This document shows, piece by piece, positions 33,303-45,568 of a DNA stretch of 64,000 nucleotides. How positions within the stretch are numbered: the stretch's first letter is position 1; every line of letters begins with the position of its first letter. Under the pieces are notes generated by a model that was given only the letters and a program-made list of their open reading frames with translations, had not been told where the DNA came from and ran no database searches. Origin of the DNA: Craterostigma plantagineum (lineage: Eukaryota > Streptophyta > Magnoliopsida > Lamiales > Linderniaceae); contig JAPQWV010000002.1 of assembly GCA_027422505.1 (NCBI GenBank), positions 24,592,501 to 24,656,500 of the forward strand. Direction: 5' to 3'. A program made the translations under genes and the position numbers.

Positions 33303-34316
33303 ATGTCTGAAATTTCCAGCACTGACCAGCCACAACCCCCGAGAAACACACACAAAACAATTTCTGACTCACATCCCGTCCAAATTACAACCATCAAGCT
33401 GAATGGCGACAACTTCCTAAGATGGTCCCAATCAGTGAGGATGTATATCCGAGGCCGAGGAAAGATGGGTTACTTAACGGGTGAAGATAAGGCTCCATCG
33501 GAAAAAGACCCAATATATGATACATGGGATGCTGAAAATTCCATGGTAATGACATGGCTAGTTAACTCCATGGAAGAAGAGATCGGCGCAAATTATATGT
33601 GCTTCCCTACGGCGCATGAGTTATGGGCGAACGTAAATCAGATGTATTCTGATTTAGGAAATCAGTCCCAGATCTATGAGTTGACTCTCAAACTTGGTGA
33701 ATTGGTGCAAGGCGAAGAAACAATTACCAAGTACTTCAACTCCTTGAAGAGACTATGGCAAGACCTAGATCTCTACGATGCGTATGAGTGGAAGAATCCT
33801 GAAGATGGACAATACCACAAGAAAACTGTGGAAGATAGTCGTATCTTCAAGTTTTTAGCTGGTCTCAATGTGGAGTTTGACGAGGTGAGGGGGAGAATCA
33901 TCGGCAGACAACCACTGTCATCCCTAGGAGAGGTGTTTGCTGAAGTTAGAAGAGAGGAAAGTCGCAGGAATGTTATGCTTGGCAAGAAAGGACCTGCTAC
34001 TACCGCTGTGGAGGGCTCTGCCTTGATCATGACATCAGGATATGAACCTGTGCAAGCCATGAGGTCGACAGCCCCAAACATGCGCAAAAGTGCTACCAAC
34101 GGAAGAAAGGCAGAGGAGAAACCAAGTGTATGGTGCGACTACTGCAACAAGCCGCGCCACACTCGAGAAAACTGCTGGAAAATCCACGGCAAACCTACAA
34201 ATTTTAAGGGCAGGACGTGGGAGAAAAACAGTCGCGCATTTCCCTCTGCAAATGAAGCTGAGACTTCTGTCAATAACATCACCAACGAGCAACTCAGCAA
34301 CTTCTTGCACTGTTGA
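33303..34316 (+). pseudogene. Copia gag protein
   Basis: The 337-residue frame starts MSEISSTDQPQPPRNTHKT, contains a gag core (residues about 25-240) with VQITTIKLNGDNFLRWSQSV, and ends with a zinc knuckle, CDYCNKPRHTRENC (C-x2-C-x4-H-x4-C, about residues 275-288). The frame ends early at TGA 34314-34316, because a 1-nt shift near 34300 separates it from the protease frame that continues from 34313. In copia elements gag and pol are normally one polyprotein. Confidence 0.85.
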
Positions 34317-37300
34317 AATCAGGTCCCACTTCTAGTTCTCCGAAAGTTTCCGTGGCACATACAGGTAACGAAATAAATGCCTTTTCTTGTGGTTTCGGAA
34401 TTTCCGCTCCATGGATAATTGATTCCGGAGCATCTGATCATATGACCAATTGTCCTGACCTATTGAAACAATACTCACCCTGTTCCGAAAATAAAAATGT
34501 TAAGATTGCAGATGGAAGTTTTTCACCCATTACCGGAAAAGGTTTGGTCACAATCTCTGAAAAGATAGAACTGAAATCTGTTCTTTACGTACCCAAACTC
34601 ACCTGCAACCTTTTGTCAGTTAGCAAGTTATCCAAAGATTCTAACTGTCGTGTGATTTTCTGTGACTCTCAATGTATTTTTCAGGACCGGAGCTCGGGGA
34701 TGACGATTGGCAGTGCTAGAATGGTTAGTGGTCTCTACTACTTCGAGAATATTCCACATGATAATAAAGTTGTTCAAGGACTTAGTAGTATCAGTTCCCT
34801 TTCTGTTCGTGATCAAATAATGGTTTGGCATCTCCGGTTAGGCCACCCCAGTTTTTCATATATGAAATATTTGTTTCCTTACTTATTTAAAAGGGTAAAT
34901 GTTTTTTATTTCCAATGTGAATCTTGTGTTCTTGCTAAAAGTCGACGTAAAACTTATGTCCAAAAACCCTATTTGGAGTCAAAACCTTTCTACCTATTTC
35001 ACAGTGATGTGTGGGGACCCTCAAAGGTAACTACTTCATCAGGTAAAAAATGGTTTGTAACTTTTACGGATGATCATACTCGACTTTGCTGGGTGTTTTT
35101 GATGAAAGAAAAAAATGAGGTTGGAAAAATATTTAAAGATTTTTTTAGTCTAATTGAAAATCAATTTCAAACAAAAATAAGCATTTTAAGAACCGATAAT
35201 GGAACGGAGTATTTCAACCAATATATGGAAGTTTTTTTAAAGGAAAAAGGCGTGTTACATCAATCAACGTGCCCTGACACCCCAGAACAAAATGGCATTT
35301 CAGAAAGGAAAAATAAACACTTACTTGAAGTTGCTAGAGCTATCATGTTTCACATGAATATTCCGAAATATTTGTGGGGTGACGCGATTTTAACTGCAGC
35401 ATATTTGATAAATAGGATGCCCACTCGCGTCTTAAAACATATTACCCCAGTAGATTGTTTAAAAAAATATTTTCCAAAATCTCGTATTAATTCAGATTTA
35501 CCGCTTAAGATATTTGGTTTCATTGCTTATGTGCATATAGCAAAGAGGTCAAGGTCAAAATTAGACCCGAGGGCAGAAAAGTGCGGTTTTTTTGGGCTAT
35601 GCTGCGAATCGCAAAGGTTATAAATTTTTTAATCCCATCACTAAACGTATTTTCATAACAGTTGACGCCACTTTCATGGAAACAAAACCATACTTCAAAA
35701 AAAATTTAATTCAGGGGGAGAATTTACAGGAATCAAATTTTTGGGAAACATCTGATCCTTTTCCAACTATTATTAACCAACCTCTCGATTCTGAATACAA
35801 GGACATGGATATTGAACCAGAAGTTGTTGACCATGATATTGGTGTGTCAGAAGAGGAAATACTATGGATAAAAAAAAAATCGAAATATTTTCGAACCTTT
35901 GGTGTATTCTAGAAGGAATATTCAAAAAACAGGAGAAGACGAACTAACCATTCCAACACAAGTTCAACCAGAACTCCCGGGCAATGGAACTGTTGATACT
36001 TCAGGTACCTTTTTTTCTCCGAACGCTATTCCTCTGCCTATTATTCATGAGCCTTATAATAGTAGTCTTGAAAGTCCAACCCTAAAAAAGGATATATTGA
36101 TCTCCCTATTGCCTTGCGAAAAGGTACTAGAACCTACACCAAATATCCCATAGCCAGATATATAACCTATGGTCATCTATCCGAAACACATAAGGCATTT
36201 ACTACTAATATTTCAAAACATGTTGTGCCTAGAAACATTCAGGAAGCACTAGCAGACCGGGATTGGAGTTTAGCAGTGCTTGAAGAAATGAATGCCTTGA
36301 AGAAAAATGATACTTGGGAATTTGTCGCAGCACCTAAGGAACAAAGGACAGTAGGGTGCAAATGGGTCTTCACAATAAAAAGTAAAGCGGATGGAAGTGT
36401 GGAGAGATATAAGGCAAGGCTGGTAGCCAAAGGGTTCACGCAGACGTATGGAATAGATTACCAAGAGACATTTTCTCCGGTTGCAAAAATTAACTCTATT
36501 CGAGTACTATTGTCACTTGCAGTTAATCTTGATTGGCCCCTATACCAGCTAGATGTTAAAAATGCCTTCCTCAATGGAGATCTAGATGAAGAAGTGTTTA
36601 TGAGCATTCCTCCAGGTTTTGAAACAAAGTCTAATGCTGGAATGGTGTGCAGACTTAAAAAGGCCTTGTATGGCCTTAAGCAGTCTCCAAGAGCCTGGTT
36701 CGAACGTTTTGGTAATGTCATGAAGCGACTTGGCTATACCCAAAGTCAAGCCGATCACACCATGTTCTACAAACATGCAAAGGAAGGTAAAATTGCTGTG
36801 TTGATTGTGTATGTTGATGACATCATCTTGACAGGAAGTGATGATAAGGAACTAGCGGAACTTAAAGAGAAGCTTGGGAAAGAATTTGAAATCAAAGACC
36901 TGGGGGTGTTGAAATACTTTCTTGGAATGGAGTTTGCGAGATCCAAGGAAGGTATATTTGTCAATCAACACAAGTATGTCCTTGATTTATTATCAGAGAC
37001 GGGTATGCTAGGATGTAAGCCGGCTGAGTCACCTATGGAGCCTAACGTCAAGCTGCAACTAGCAAATGTAAAATCTGTGAAGGATACGGAGCGCTATCAG
37101 AAGCTACTTGGGAAATTGATTTATTTATCCCATACTCGACCCGATATAGCATTTCCGGTAAGTGTTGTTAGTCAGTTCATGCACTCGCCAGGACTTGAAC
37201 ACTTCGAAGCAGTCTACCGGATCTTGAGATATCCTAAAGGCACACCCGGGAAAGGTCTTCTGTTTAGTCGTCAGGGACATATGCAAGTTGAAGCTTATAC

Positions 37301-37766
37301 TGATGCAGACTGGGCTGGAAATCCAATCGATAGAAGGTCTACTTCATGATATTGCTCATTTGTAGGTGGTAATTTAGTCACATGGCGCAGCAAGAAGCAG
37401 AATGTGGTAGCTCGAAGCAGTGCAGAGGCTGAGTTCAGATCCCTAGCACAAGGAATCTGTGAAGTGTTGTGGATCAAAAGATTATTGCTGGAATTGAAGA
37501 TGTCAGAATCAGTGCCAATAAAAATGCATTGTGATAACAAAGCAGCAATCTCAATTGCTCATAATCCAGTACTTCACGATCGCACAAAGCATGTGGAGGT
37601 TGACAAGCACTTCATCAAGGAAAAAATAGACACCGGCATTATTTGTGTCAACTATATTCCTACGAAGAATCAAATAGCCGACATACTAACAAAGGGTCTA
37701 TACAAAAAACAGTTCGAATGGTTAGTAGGCAAGCTGGGAATGAGGGATATCTTTAAACCAGCTTGA
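34313..37766 (+). pseudogene. Copia pol: protease, integrase, reverse transcriptase, RNase H (broken)
   Basis: The protease has WIIDSGASDHM, followed by the pre-integrase HLRLGHPSF, integrase core (LFHSDVWGPS, FVTFTDDHTRL, TDNGTEYF), RT (WKWVFTIKSKADGS-type block, YGLKQSPRAWF, catalytic YVDDIILTGSD) and RNase H (ARSSAEAEFRSLA, HCDNKAAI, DILTKGL), ending at 37766. Breaks seen: a frameshift near 35600, another at the A10 run near 35870-35880, another near 36110-36150, and an in-frame TGA at 37347-37349 before RNase H. The polymerase catalytic motif itself is intact. Confidence 0.9.
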
Positions 37767-37773
37767 GGGGGAG

Positions 37774-38003
37774 TGTCAAAAATAGACAATTTAAATATAT
37801 AAATATTATGGTAGTGGGTTGCTTTATTAGTGGCTGATTTTGCTCCTTAAATTAGGAATATTTTACTCCCTAAATTATGGAATGAATTGCTCCTTGAATT
37901 GATGAAGATAGTGGTGTAAAGTTACTTTAGTTAGCGCTATAGTGTAGTATATATTGTACCTCAACGTAATGGAAATATAACTCTCTCATTATTATTTTCA
38001 AGT
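37774..38003 (+). repeat. 3' LTR of copia element 1
   Basis: About 230 bp, starting TGTCAAAAATAGAC after the purine tract TGAGGGGGAG (37764-37773) and ending CAAGT before the ATTTG duplication. Confidence 0.88.
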
Positions 38004-38468
38004 ATTTGGAACAATTGTAATATCACAGTTGTATTTCTTATAGTTTTGTTGAAGGACTGCACATACCAACAAATGCATTATTAGAACTCAAAATTGCATT
38101 CAAAAGTTGGTACATATTTGTGATTAGTATAATGAAGATTATAGTGGCAAAGGTGGTCTGTCCATATATAGTTATTATAGGGCGATATTATTGGTGATCT
38201 GTTACCTAGACTTGATTATAATAGCTTCTCACTTAAGTTAGAAATTACTTGAAAAAATAGTATTTTGCGGAACATTCCCGTAAATCAACCATTTCATAGT
38301 GGAGTTTTCGTGTTTATGTAAACTAATGGAGACAATGCCGGGCGGACACCATGGGTGGGCTGCCTCGGCGCCGCGGGCGCTGGGCGGGTCGCTCAGCATC
38401 GCGCGTGCTGCGCGGGTATAATGGAGCCCCCCCGGTCGTAAAATCCTGGGTCCGCCTCTGCTGACATG

Positions 38469-39168
38469 TACGGTACATGGATGGTTTCTTTGTCTTAGTA
38501 GCAAGGAACATGAATCATACGTTGTTTTTTCATACATCATGGCTCTTGACTCTTGAGTACCGTAGGAGTTTTATTACAATCTTTTTCTTTGGAATTTAGT
38601 TTCTCGCGCACCATGCAAATTGTAATAGTTGCTAGTGAAAAGTCGTTTCCAACGAATTGGCCAAGTTAATCAATTATGTGATATTTGTGTCGACGACGTG
38701 TGATTTGCTTAAGTTAGGTGTTAACTCACAACCCGATAGAGAGATGTTTTTAGTTACAAATTAATGATATCATTCTCGTACTTTATCATCTCATGATAAT
38801 TAGGCAAAACAAAATCAACGACGACAGCTTCATATATAAAGTATATATATGTTGCGGACTAGTCTTTTCTTATAAATTACTGTTTAGAATAGAGTTCTCT
38901 TCTAATTCATCATGGCTTAGACCCTATATTTAGACTCTACATTCTGCATATTTTGCCTGTGTGCTGTTACGTAATGGGCTTCTTGCATTGAGATAATGGA
39001 ACTTTCGAAAATACAGGAAATATAATCACAACAACCCTTTCACCTTTTCGTAAATGTTACACAACATGTATATTGGAACCTATAAGTATGCTAATATTGG
39101 AATCGTCCAAATTATGAAATAGAGGGTAAAAAAGGCTCAATCTTTGTAATAATAGGAAACTGTACTAA
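38469..39168. other. Intergenic, no gene seen
   Basis: About 700 bp of unique-looking AT-rich DNA between the hAT and the second copia element. No ORF, RNA or repeat is supported. Confidence 0.5.
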
Positions 39169-39173
39169 CAGGT

Positions 39174-39701
39174 TGTTGGCTGAAAAAGAAAAATATTCGA
39201 AGATTGTATAGTACACAATTTCGTTAAAATAGATTCGCTGCCTCACGTATGTGCTAGAGGTTTTTAACGAGCGTCTATTTCCCAGGATACTTCGAAAATT
39301 CGGCGTTCGTTTAGCACAAAAACGATACCGATTATGAACAGAATAAGAATGATAGCAGAAACAATATTTGGTGAATTAGTATTGTTTTCTTTTTATTTCT
39401 TGTGTACTTTTCCTTGGAATTAACGGCCTATATATAGCCAAAATATTGGAATAAAAAATATATTTTTTTATATGACATACACGTTGGTTTGAGGAGTGAT
39501 TTTTAACCACTCCATCAAATCATTCCATCACTAAGCATTATCCCAACTTCTAGAAGTTGGGCCTTCTAGAAGTTGGGCCGTTATCGGGCCAAAACTAAAG
39601 CCCGATAGATTTTCTCAAAGCCCAATTCATAAATAAAAATAATTTTCTAAATTCCTCATTCATATAATTAATTTATAAAATTAACTATAAATTATCTAAC
39701 A
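39174..39701 (-). repeat. 3' LTR of copia element 2
   Basis: About 528 bp starting (minus strand) TGTTAGATAATTTATAG and ending GCCAACA. A purine tract, GTGGGGGAT in minus-strand reading (39702-39710), lies just inside. Confidence 0.9.
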
Positions 39702-40245
39702 ATCCCCCACATGAATGTGAATTGTTTGGTTAACGTTTCTGCTAATCTAATGATACTCTGCATAGAGGATAGCATGTTTTACCATTTGAACTTCCTTCTT
39801 GTATGCACGCTTGGTTTACTGCAGTCCAGTAGAACGCGATGTCTTTGAACTGTCCCACTTTTCGTGTAAACGAACCCACGTACAATACACAGAGACCATT
39901 TTTCTCTTGTTCCATTCTCATGGTTTTGTCCAGTATGGTCATGGACACGTCCTGATTCTGCGAGGATTTCTGAAGAACTAAGCCTTTCAGTTCTCCTTTG
40001 AAGCGGCCCCACTTCTCCCTAACATAGGTGACTTCTCACGTCGCGAGTATTTTCTGTCAATACTCTATGATAGACATTAAAACATCATAATGCTAGCCTT
40101 TTTCCGTCATCATTGTTTCTTGACGGGAATGAGCGGGGTTATCCCCAACAGTGATATCAAGTCCTAAGATTAGGTTGTCCCTTTGAACCTAGATCTTGGG
40201 ATCTCCAGTCACATAGGTGGGATTTTCCTTCTTAGCACTTTTATA

Positions 40246-43198
40246 CTAAGGCTTTAAGCCCATCCCTTCCGTCAACCTTTCAACCGCATCTCTATTTAAC
40301 CCTTTGGTTAGCGGATCCGCAATGTTATCCATCGATTTCACATAATCAATCGAGATAACGCCAGTTGAGAGCAATTGTCTAATGGTATTATGTCGACGAC
40401 GTATGTGTCTCGACTTACCATTATACATAGTACTCTGTGCTCGTCCAATAGCCGATTGGCTATCGCAATGTATGCATATAGGCGGCACAAGTTTTTCCCA
40501 CTTAGGAATATCCTCCAAGAAATGGCGTAGCCATTCAGCTTCTTCTCCACTTTTATCCAAGGCAAAGAACTCGGATTCCATAGTGGATCTCGCTATAACC
40601 GTTTGTTTCGAGGATTTCCACAACATAGCAGCTCCAGCGAGTGTAAACACATAGCCGCTTATGCTCTTAGAGTCTTCATATCAGATATCCAGTTCGCATC
40701 TGTGTAGCCTTCTAACACAGCCGGATATCGACCATAGTGTAATCCATAGTCTCGAGTATACCGTAAGTATCTCAAAACCGTATTATAGCGGTCCAATGAT
40801 CCGCATTCGGATTGCTTGTGTACGAACTCAGTTTGCTTAAAGCATAAGCAATATCTGGCCTAGTACAGCTCATTAGATACATCAAGTTTCCGATAATCCG
40901 GGAGTATTCTACTTGAGAAAGCCTCGCCGCGATTTTTCGACAAATGAAAGCTTCGATCTAATGACGTTCTAGCAACACCAGAATCACCCTTGCAGAATTT
41001 GTCAAGAATTTTGTCTACGTAATGAGCTTGACTCAAAACAAGACCGTTACTCGTTCGAATGATTTTAATTCCTAAAATTACGTCCGCAAGTCCCATATCT
41101 TTCATGTCAAAGTTCGAATTTAACATATCCTTGGTAGACTTGACAATTTTGTCGTTACTACCAACAATGAGTATGTCGGCTACATACAGACATAAAATGA
41201 CGTAGTCATCGCCTGTTTCCTTTGAGTAAACGCATTTATCACTCTCATTGATTTTAAAGCCGTAGTTTATCATCGCGTGATCAAACTTTTCGTGCCACTT
41301 CTTAGGGGCTTGTTTCAAACCATACAAAGCTTTGATCAATCTACAGACTTTCTTTTCGTTTCCCGGAGCACGAAAACCCTCGGGTTGCTCCATATAGATT
41401 TCTTCGTCTAATTCACCGTTTAAGAAAGCTGTTTTGACATCCATTTGATGTACTTCCAAATTTCTTAAAGACGCGATAGCAAGTACGATCCTTATAGAAT
41501 TATTCTCGTCACAGGAGAATATGTGTCAAAATAATCTAAGCCTTCACGTTGCTTGTATCCTTTGATAACAAGTCTGGCTTTATACTTTTCCACAGACCCG
41601 TCTGGTCTCATTTTCCTTTTAAAGATCCATTTTGATCCTAACGGTTTACATCCCTTTGGGAGATCAACTAACTCCCAAGTATGATTCTGCATAATAGAAT
41701 CAATCTCGCTTTTTATGGCTTCTTTCCATAAAGGCCCGTCTACTGAGCTCACTGCTTCGTCATAAGTCAGTGGTTCCTTTTCAATCAAATATGTAACGAA
41801 ACATCACCAATGATTTCTCTATTCGGGCACGCTTGCTTCGTCTCGGTTCATTTTCATGAACAGTACTAGGAATCTCGGTTTCTATATCATCTCGTTTAGA
41901 TGTACCGGATCCATCATCGGATTTACAAGGAAATACATTTTCAAAGAAACATGCGTTCCTCGATTCCATGACTGTGTCCTTGTGTATATCCGAAATTTTC
42001 GAATCATATACGAGAAACTGATATGCCGTACTATTGTGTGCATATCCTATGAAAATACAGTCCACCGTTTTAGGACCAATTTTCACCGCTTTAGGAGTAG
42101 GTACGACTACCTTCGCCAAACACCCCCACATTCGCAAATGTTGGTACGAATGTGTCTTTCCTTTCCACAACTCATATGGAGTTTTATTCATTTTCTTTCG
42201 AGATATCCTATTTAATAGGTAATTACCCGTCAAGATAGCTTCGCCCCACATATTTGGCGGTAAACCTGAACTCAATAACATCGCATTCATCATTTTTTCA
42301 ATGTGCGATTCTTTCGTTCGGCCACTCCAATTGATTGAGGTAAATACGGGGCGGTCACTTCCTGGACGATACCATGTTCCACACAGAAGCTCCCAATTGG
42401 TGCTTCGTATTCTATGCCTCGATCACTTCTCAATCTTTTAATTTTCTTGCCGAGTTGCGTTTCAACTTCGGTTTTGTAGAGAACAAATTTCCCTAATGCT
42501 TCGTCTTTGCTCTTAAGCAAATACACATAGCAATATTTTGTGCAATCGTCAATAAATGTTATAAAATATTTATTGCCACCACGTGTTTGAACGTATTTCA
42601 AATCACATAAATCGCTATGAATTAATTCAAGCGGTTCGGTACTTCTTGCTACCGAGGAAAAAGACGATCTCGTCATTTTTTGTTCAACGCAAATTTCACA
42701 TTTATGTTTCGAATTAATTTCGAATGTTGGAATGTGGTCCATGTTAATTAATCGACGTATCGATTCAAAATTAACGTGACCTAATCTACCGTGCCACAAA
42801 TTGGAAGATTCAAGGAAGTAAACGGAAGAACGTTTTTCATTCTCATTTACAATAGTCATTACATTGAGCTTGAACAAACCATCACAAGCATAGCCTTTAC
42901 CAACAAACACACCCGACTTAGACAATATCACTTTGTCGGATTCAATAACAATACAAAAACCATGCTTGTTCAACAAGAATCCCGAAATCAGATTTTTCCG
43001 TATCTCCGGAACGTACAACACATCTTTCAGCGTCAATATTTTCCCGGAAGTCATTTTGAGCTGCACGTTCCATTTTCCCTCGACGGTAGTAGCAGCCGAG
43101 TTGTCCATGTAGATCTTTTCTCCTTCAACCGGCTCACAGGTAGAGAAGAGTCCACGGTTCGTGCACACATGACGTGTAGCACCGGTATCGTCCACCAT
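40246..43198 (-). pseudogene. Copia 2 pol: protease, integrase, RT, RNase H (broken; RT active site altered)
   Basis: On the minus strand from 43198: protease ([11 protein letters not shown]), pre-integrase [12 protein letters not shown] with CEICVEQK, integrase core ([30 protein letters not shown]), integrase tail (MWGEAILTGNYLLNR), RT ([22 protein letters not shown]) and RNase H ([31 protein letters not shown]). Coding is split over several frames (43198-42290, 42293-41781, 41788-41492, 41459-40860, 40650-40246). The catalytic box reads YVADILIVG instead of YVDD, so one active-site Asp is lost. Confidence 0.88.
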
Positions 43199-44213
43199 TC
43201 TTGTGGATTCGACCCAATCATGTTTACCTCCGTGACCACCGCGACAAGACTCATCTCATCAACCTCCTTGGTAATGTCTCTCACCATGTTGGCTTCATGG
43301 CTCCTTTTCGGAAGGCGACAGTCCGAAGACTTGTGGCCTAGTTTGCCACAATTGAAGCACTTTCCCTTGAACTTATAGTTCGGCTTAGCGATGCCTCCGG
43401 TCGCCCCAAATTTCGCTTTGGGTTTAACAACGCCTTTGCCCTTTTTAGAGCTATGCTCCACCACGTTTACTTTCGGTTCAGATGAGCTTGACACTCTCTT
43501 TTCCGACCTTTTGTTGTCTTCTTCGATTCGAAGTCTAACAATCAAGTCCTCCAAAGACATCTCCTTGCGCTTATGCTTGAGATAGTTTTTGAAGTCCTTC
43601 TAGCCCAGCGGCAGCTTCTCAATGATAGCAGCGACTTGGAAAGATTCACTCAGAACCATTCGTTCTGCATGGATCTCGTGCAAGATCAATGGGATCTCTT
43701 GCACTTGACTGATGACAGTCTTGGAATCGACCAATCTTATAATCAAGGAACCGTCCGACAACAAATTTCTTTGTGTCGGCATCCTCAGTTTTATATTTCC
43801 GATCTAACGATTCCCACAATTCCTTAGCCGTAGCGACCGCATCATACACGTTGTACAGAGTATCGCTTAGGGCATTCAGAATGTAATTACGACACAGGAA
43901 ATCAGAGTGTTTCCATGCATCAACAGCAATAACGACCTCAGCGTTCGTCTCGCCGTCGTTCACCGTGGGCTCGACCTCTTTCAGGTAGTTGGCCAAGTTC
44001 AGCGTGGTGAGATAAAAAAGCATCTTTTGCTGCCATCTCTTGAACGTCGAGGCTATCCCCATAAATTTCTCCGGCTTCTCCAAGTGGTTGACTGGTACTT
44101 GGCTTCATAACCACAGGTATGGCAGTGGGGATAAAAGTAGTAGGGAGAACGTCAATGTTTTCTTCGTTTCTCGTAAATTCTTGGTTGTTGAGGAAGTCCA
44201 CGTAGTCTGACAT
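43051..44213 (-). pseudogene. Copia 2 gag protein (frameshifted)
   Basis: The gag start is taken as the ATG at 44211-44213 (MSDYVDFLNNQEF). After a frameshift near 44090-44050 the frame continues [18 protein letters not shown] and the capsid-like block. After further shifts, 43560-43051 carries the zinc knuckle CFNCGKLGHKSSDC (C-x2-C-x4-H-x4-C), followed by the protease start in another frame. The reading is broken in at least three places. Confidence 0.8.
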
Positions 44214-44243
44214 CTTTGCGGGATCGTGGATCCATTTTAAGAT

Positions 44244-44776
44244 TGTTGGCTGGAAAAGAAAAATATTCAAAGATTGTGTAGTACACAATTTCCTTAAAAT
44301 AGATTCGCTCCCTCACGTATGTGCTAGAGGTTTTTAACGAGCGTCTATTTCCCAGGATACTTCGAAAATTCGGCGTTCGTTTAGCACAAAAACGATACGA
44401 CTACGAACGGAAATAAGAATGATAGCAGAAACAATATTTGGGGAATTAGTATCTTTTTTCTTTTTATTACTTGTGTATTTTTCCTTAGAATTAATGGCCT
44501 ATTTATAGCCAAAATATTGGAATAAAAAAAATATATACTTTTTTATATGACATACACGTTGGTTTGAGGAGTGGTTTTTAACCACTCCATCAAATCATTC
44601 CATCACTAAGCATTATCCCAACTTCTAGAAGTTGGGCCTTCTAGAAGTTGGGTCGTTATCGGGCCAAAACTAAAGCCCGATAGATTTTCTCAAAGCCCAA
44701 TTCATAAATAAAAATAATTTTCTAAATTCCTCATTCATATAATTAATTTATAAAATTAACTATAAATTATCTAACA
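44244..44776 (-). repeat. 5' LTR of copia element 2
   Basis: About 533 bp, nearly identical to the 39174-39701 LTR, with small indels in A/T runs. Confidence 0.9.
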
Positions 44777-44781
44777 CAGGT

Positions 44782-44844
44782 ACTTCCATTTTTGTACCAC
44801 CACTCTCAAACTACATTACAACGTATTTGCTTGTACATAACTCT

Positions 44845-44917
<73 letters not shown>

Positions 44918-45087
44918 ACATACACATATGATAGGTAGAGAGGACGAAAGCTTAATGAGATGGTAATGGTGATTATGACAGTGATTGAATACGGTGGGTC
45001 ACAAAATTGTTTAAACTGCAATAGAATCAACCATCATTACATGTATCCGTCAAATAAAAGTAGAGATTAGTTATAACGCAAGGACAT

Positions 45088-45136
<49 letters not shown>

Positions 45137-45309
45137 AGAGATTAGGTGATATGGAGTGAGAAGAGGGTTTTGAAGTGTGGACCTTCAAAGAAACAAATGC
45201 ATATAGATAGATTAGTTAGCTTCTTTGACTCCACACTTAGTTCCTTCCTCTTTAATCCTATGGCATTTTCTTCATACATAAGGTAACCATATCGTCCATG
45301 CGTATGAGA

Positions 45310-45359
<50 letters not shown>

Positions 45360-45568
45360 CTTCCACTTCACATAATCTCTCTCTCTAGTCATAGCCAGTG
45401 CTCTATTTATCTTCATCTGCATAAGTCCCCATCAAAGCCAGTTAGAAGAACTGAAAAAGAAAAAAAAAGGAAGGAAAGAAAAAAAACATCGATCAAACTA
45501 GAATCAAGAACTGATCACATCCCACTTCGGAGATCTATCATTTCTTTCTTTCAAACGTTCGAAGGGAG
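44782..45568 (+). promoter_or_regulatory. MYB gene upstream region rich in microsatellites
   Basis: The region contains (CT)n(CA)n at 44841-44918, (GA)n at 45090-45140 and (AT)n at 45316-45357, followed by a CTCTCT-rich and AAGAAAAA-rich 5' UTR-like stretch up to the ATG at 45569. The copia element lies directly upstream, so the promoter is short or rearranged. Confidence 0.5.

Larger units (their letters stand above)
33009..38003 (+). mobile_element. Ty1/copia LTR retrotransposon, nearly complete but broken
   Basis: The two LTRs (33009-33239 and 37774-38003) are flanked by ATTTG (33004-33008 and 38004-38008). A primer-binding site complementary to initiator tRNA-Met and a purine tract are present. 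Gag, protease, integrase, RT and RNase H regions follow in copia order. Frame breaks in gag-pol make the copy non-autonomous. About seven differences between the LTRs by eye indicate an insertion that is not very recent. It landed inside an older hAT element. Confidence 0.92.
32371..38460. mobile_element. Non-autonomous hAT element interrupted by a copia element
   Basis: CTGACATG lies at 32363-32370 and 38461-38468. The left end CAGGGGCGGACCCACGTAG pairs with the right end, the complement of CAGAGGCGGACCCAGGAT; such ends are widespread in plant hAT elements. Removing the copia insertion (33009-38003 and one copy of its ATTTG duplication) leaves about 1.1 kb with no transposase. The right arm has a GC-rich segment (38340-38440). 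Confidence 0.85.
39174..44776 (-). mobile_element. Ty1/copia LTR retrotransposon 2, full length, broken coding region
   Basis: The LTRs 39174-39701 and 44244-44776 are flanked by CAGGT (39169-39173 and 44777-44781). Gag-pol is on the minus strand in copia order. The LTRs look very similar by eye, suggesting a younger insertion than copia 1. The sequence inside the 5' LTR (44221-44243) does not show the usual initiator tRNA-Met primer site, which is unusual. Confidence 0.92.

Noticed and set aside
34628..34831. Minus-strand ORFs inside both copia elements
   Set aside because: They are shadows of the gag-pol frames and show no domains.
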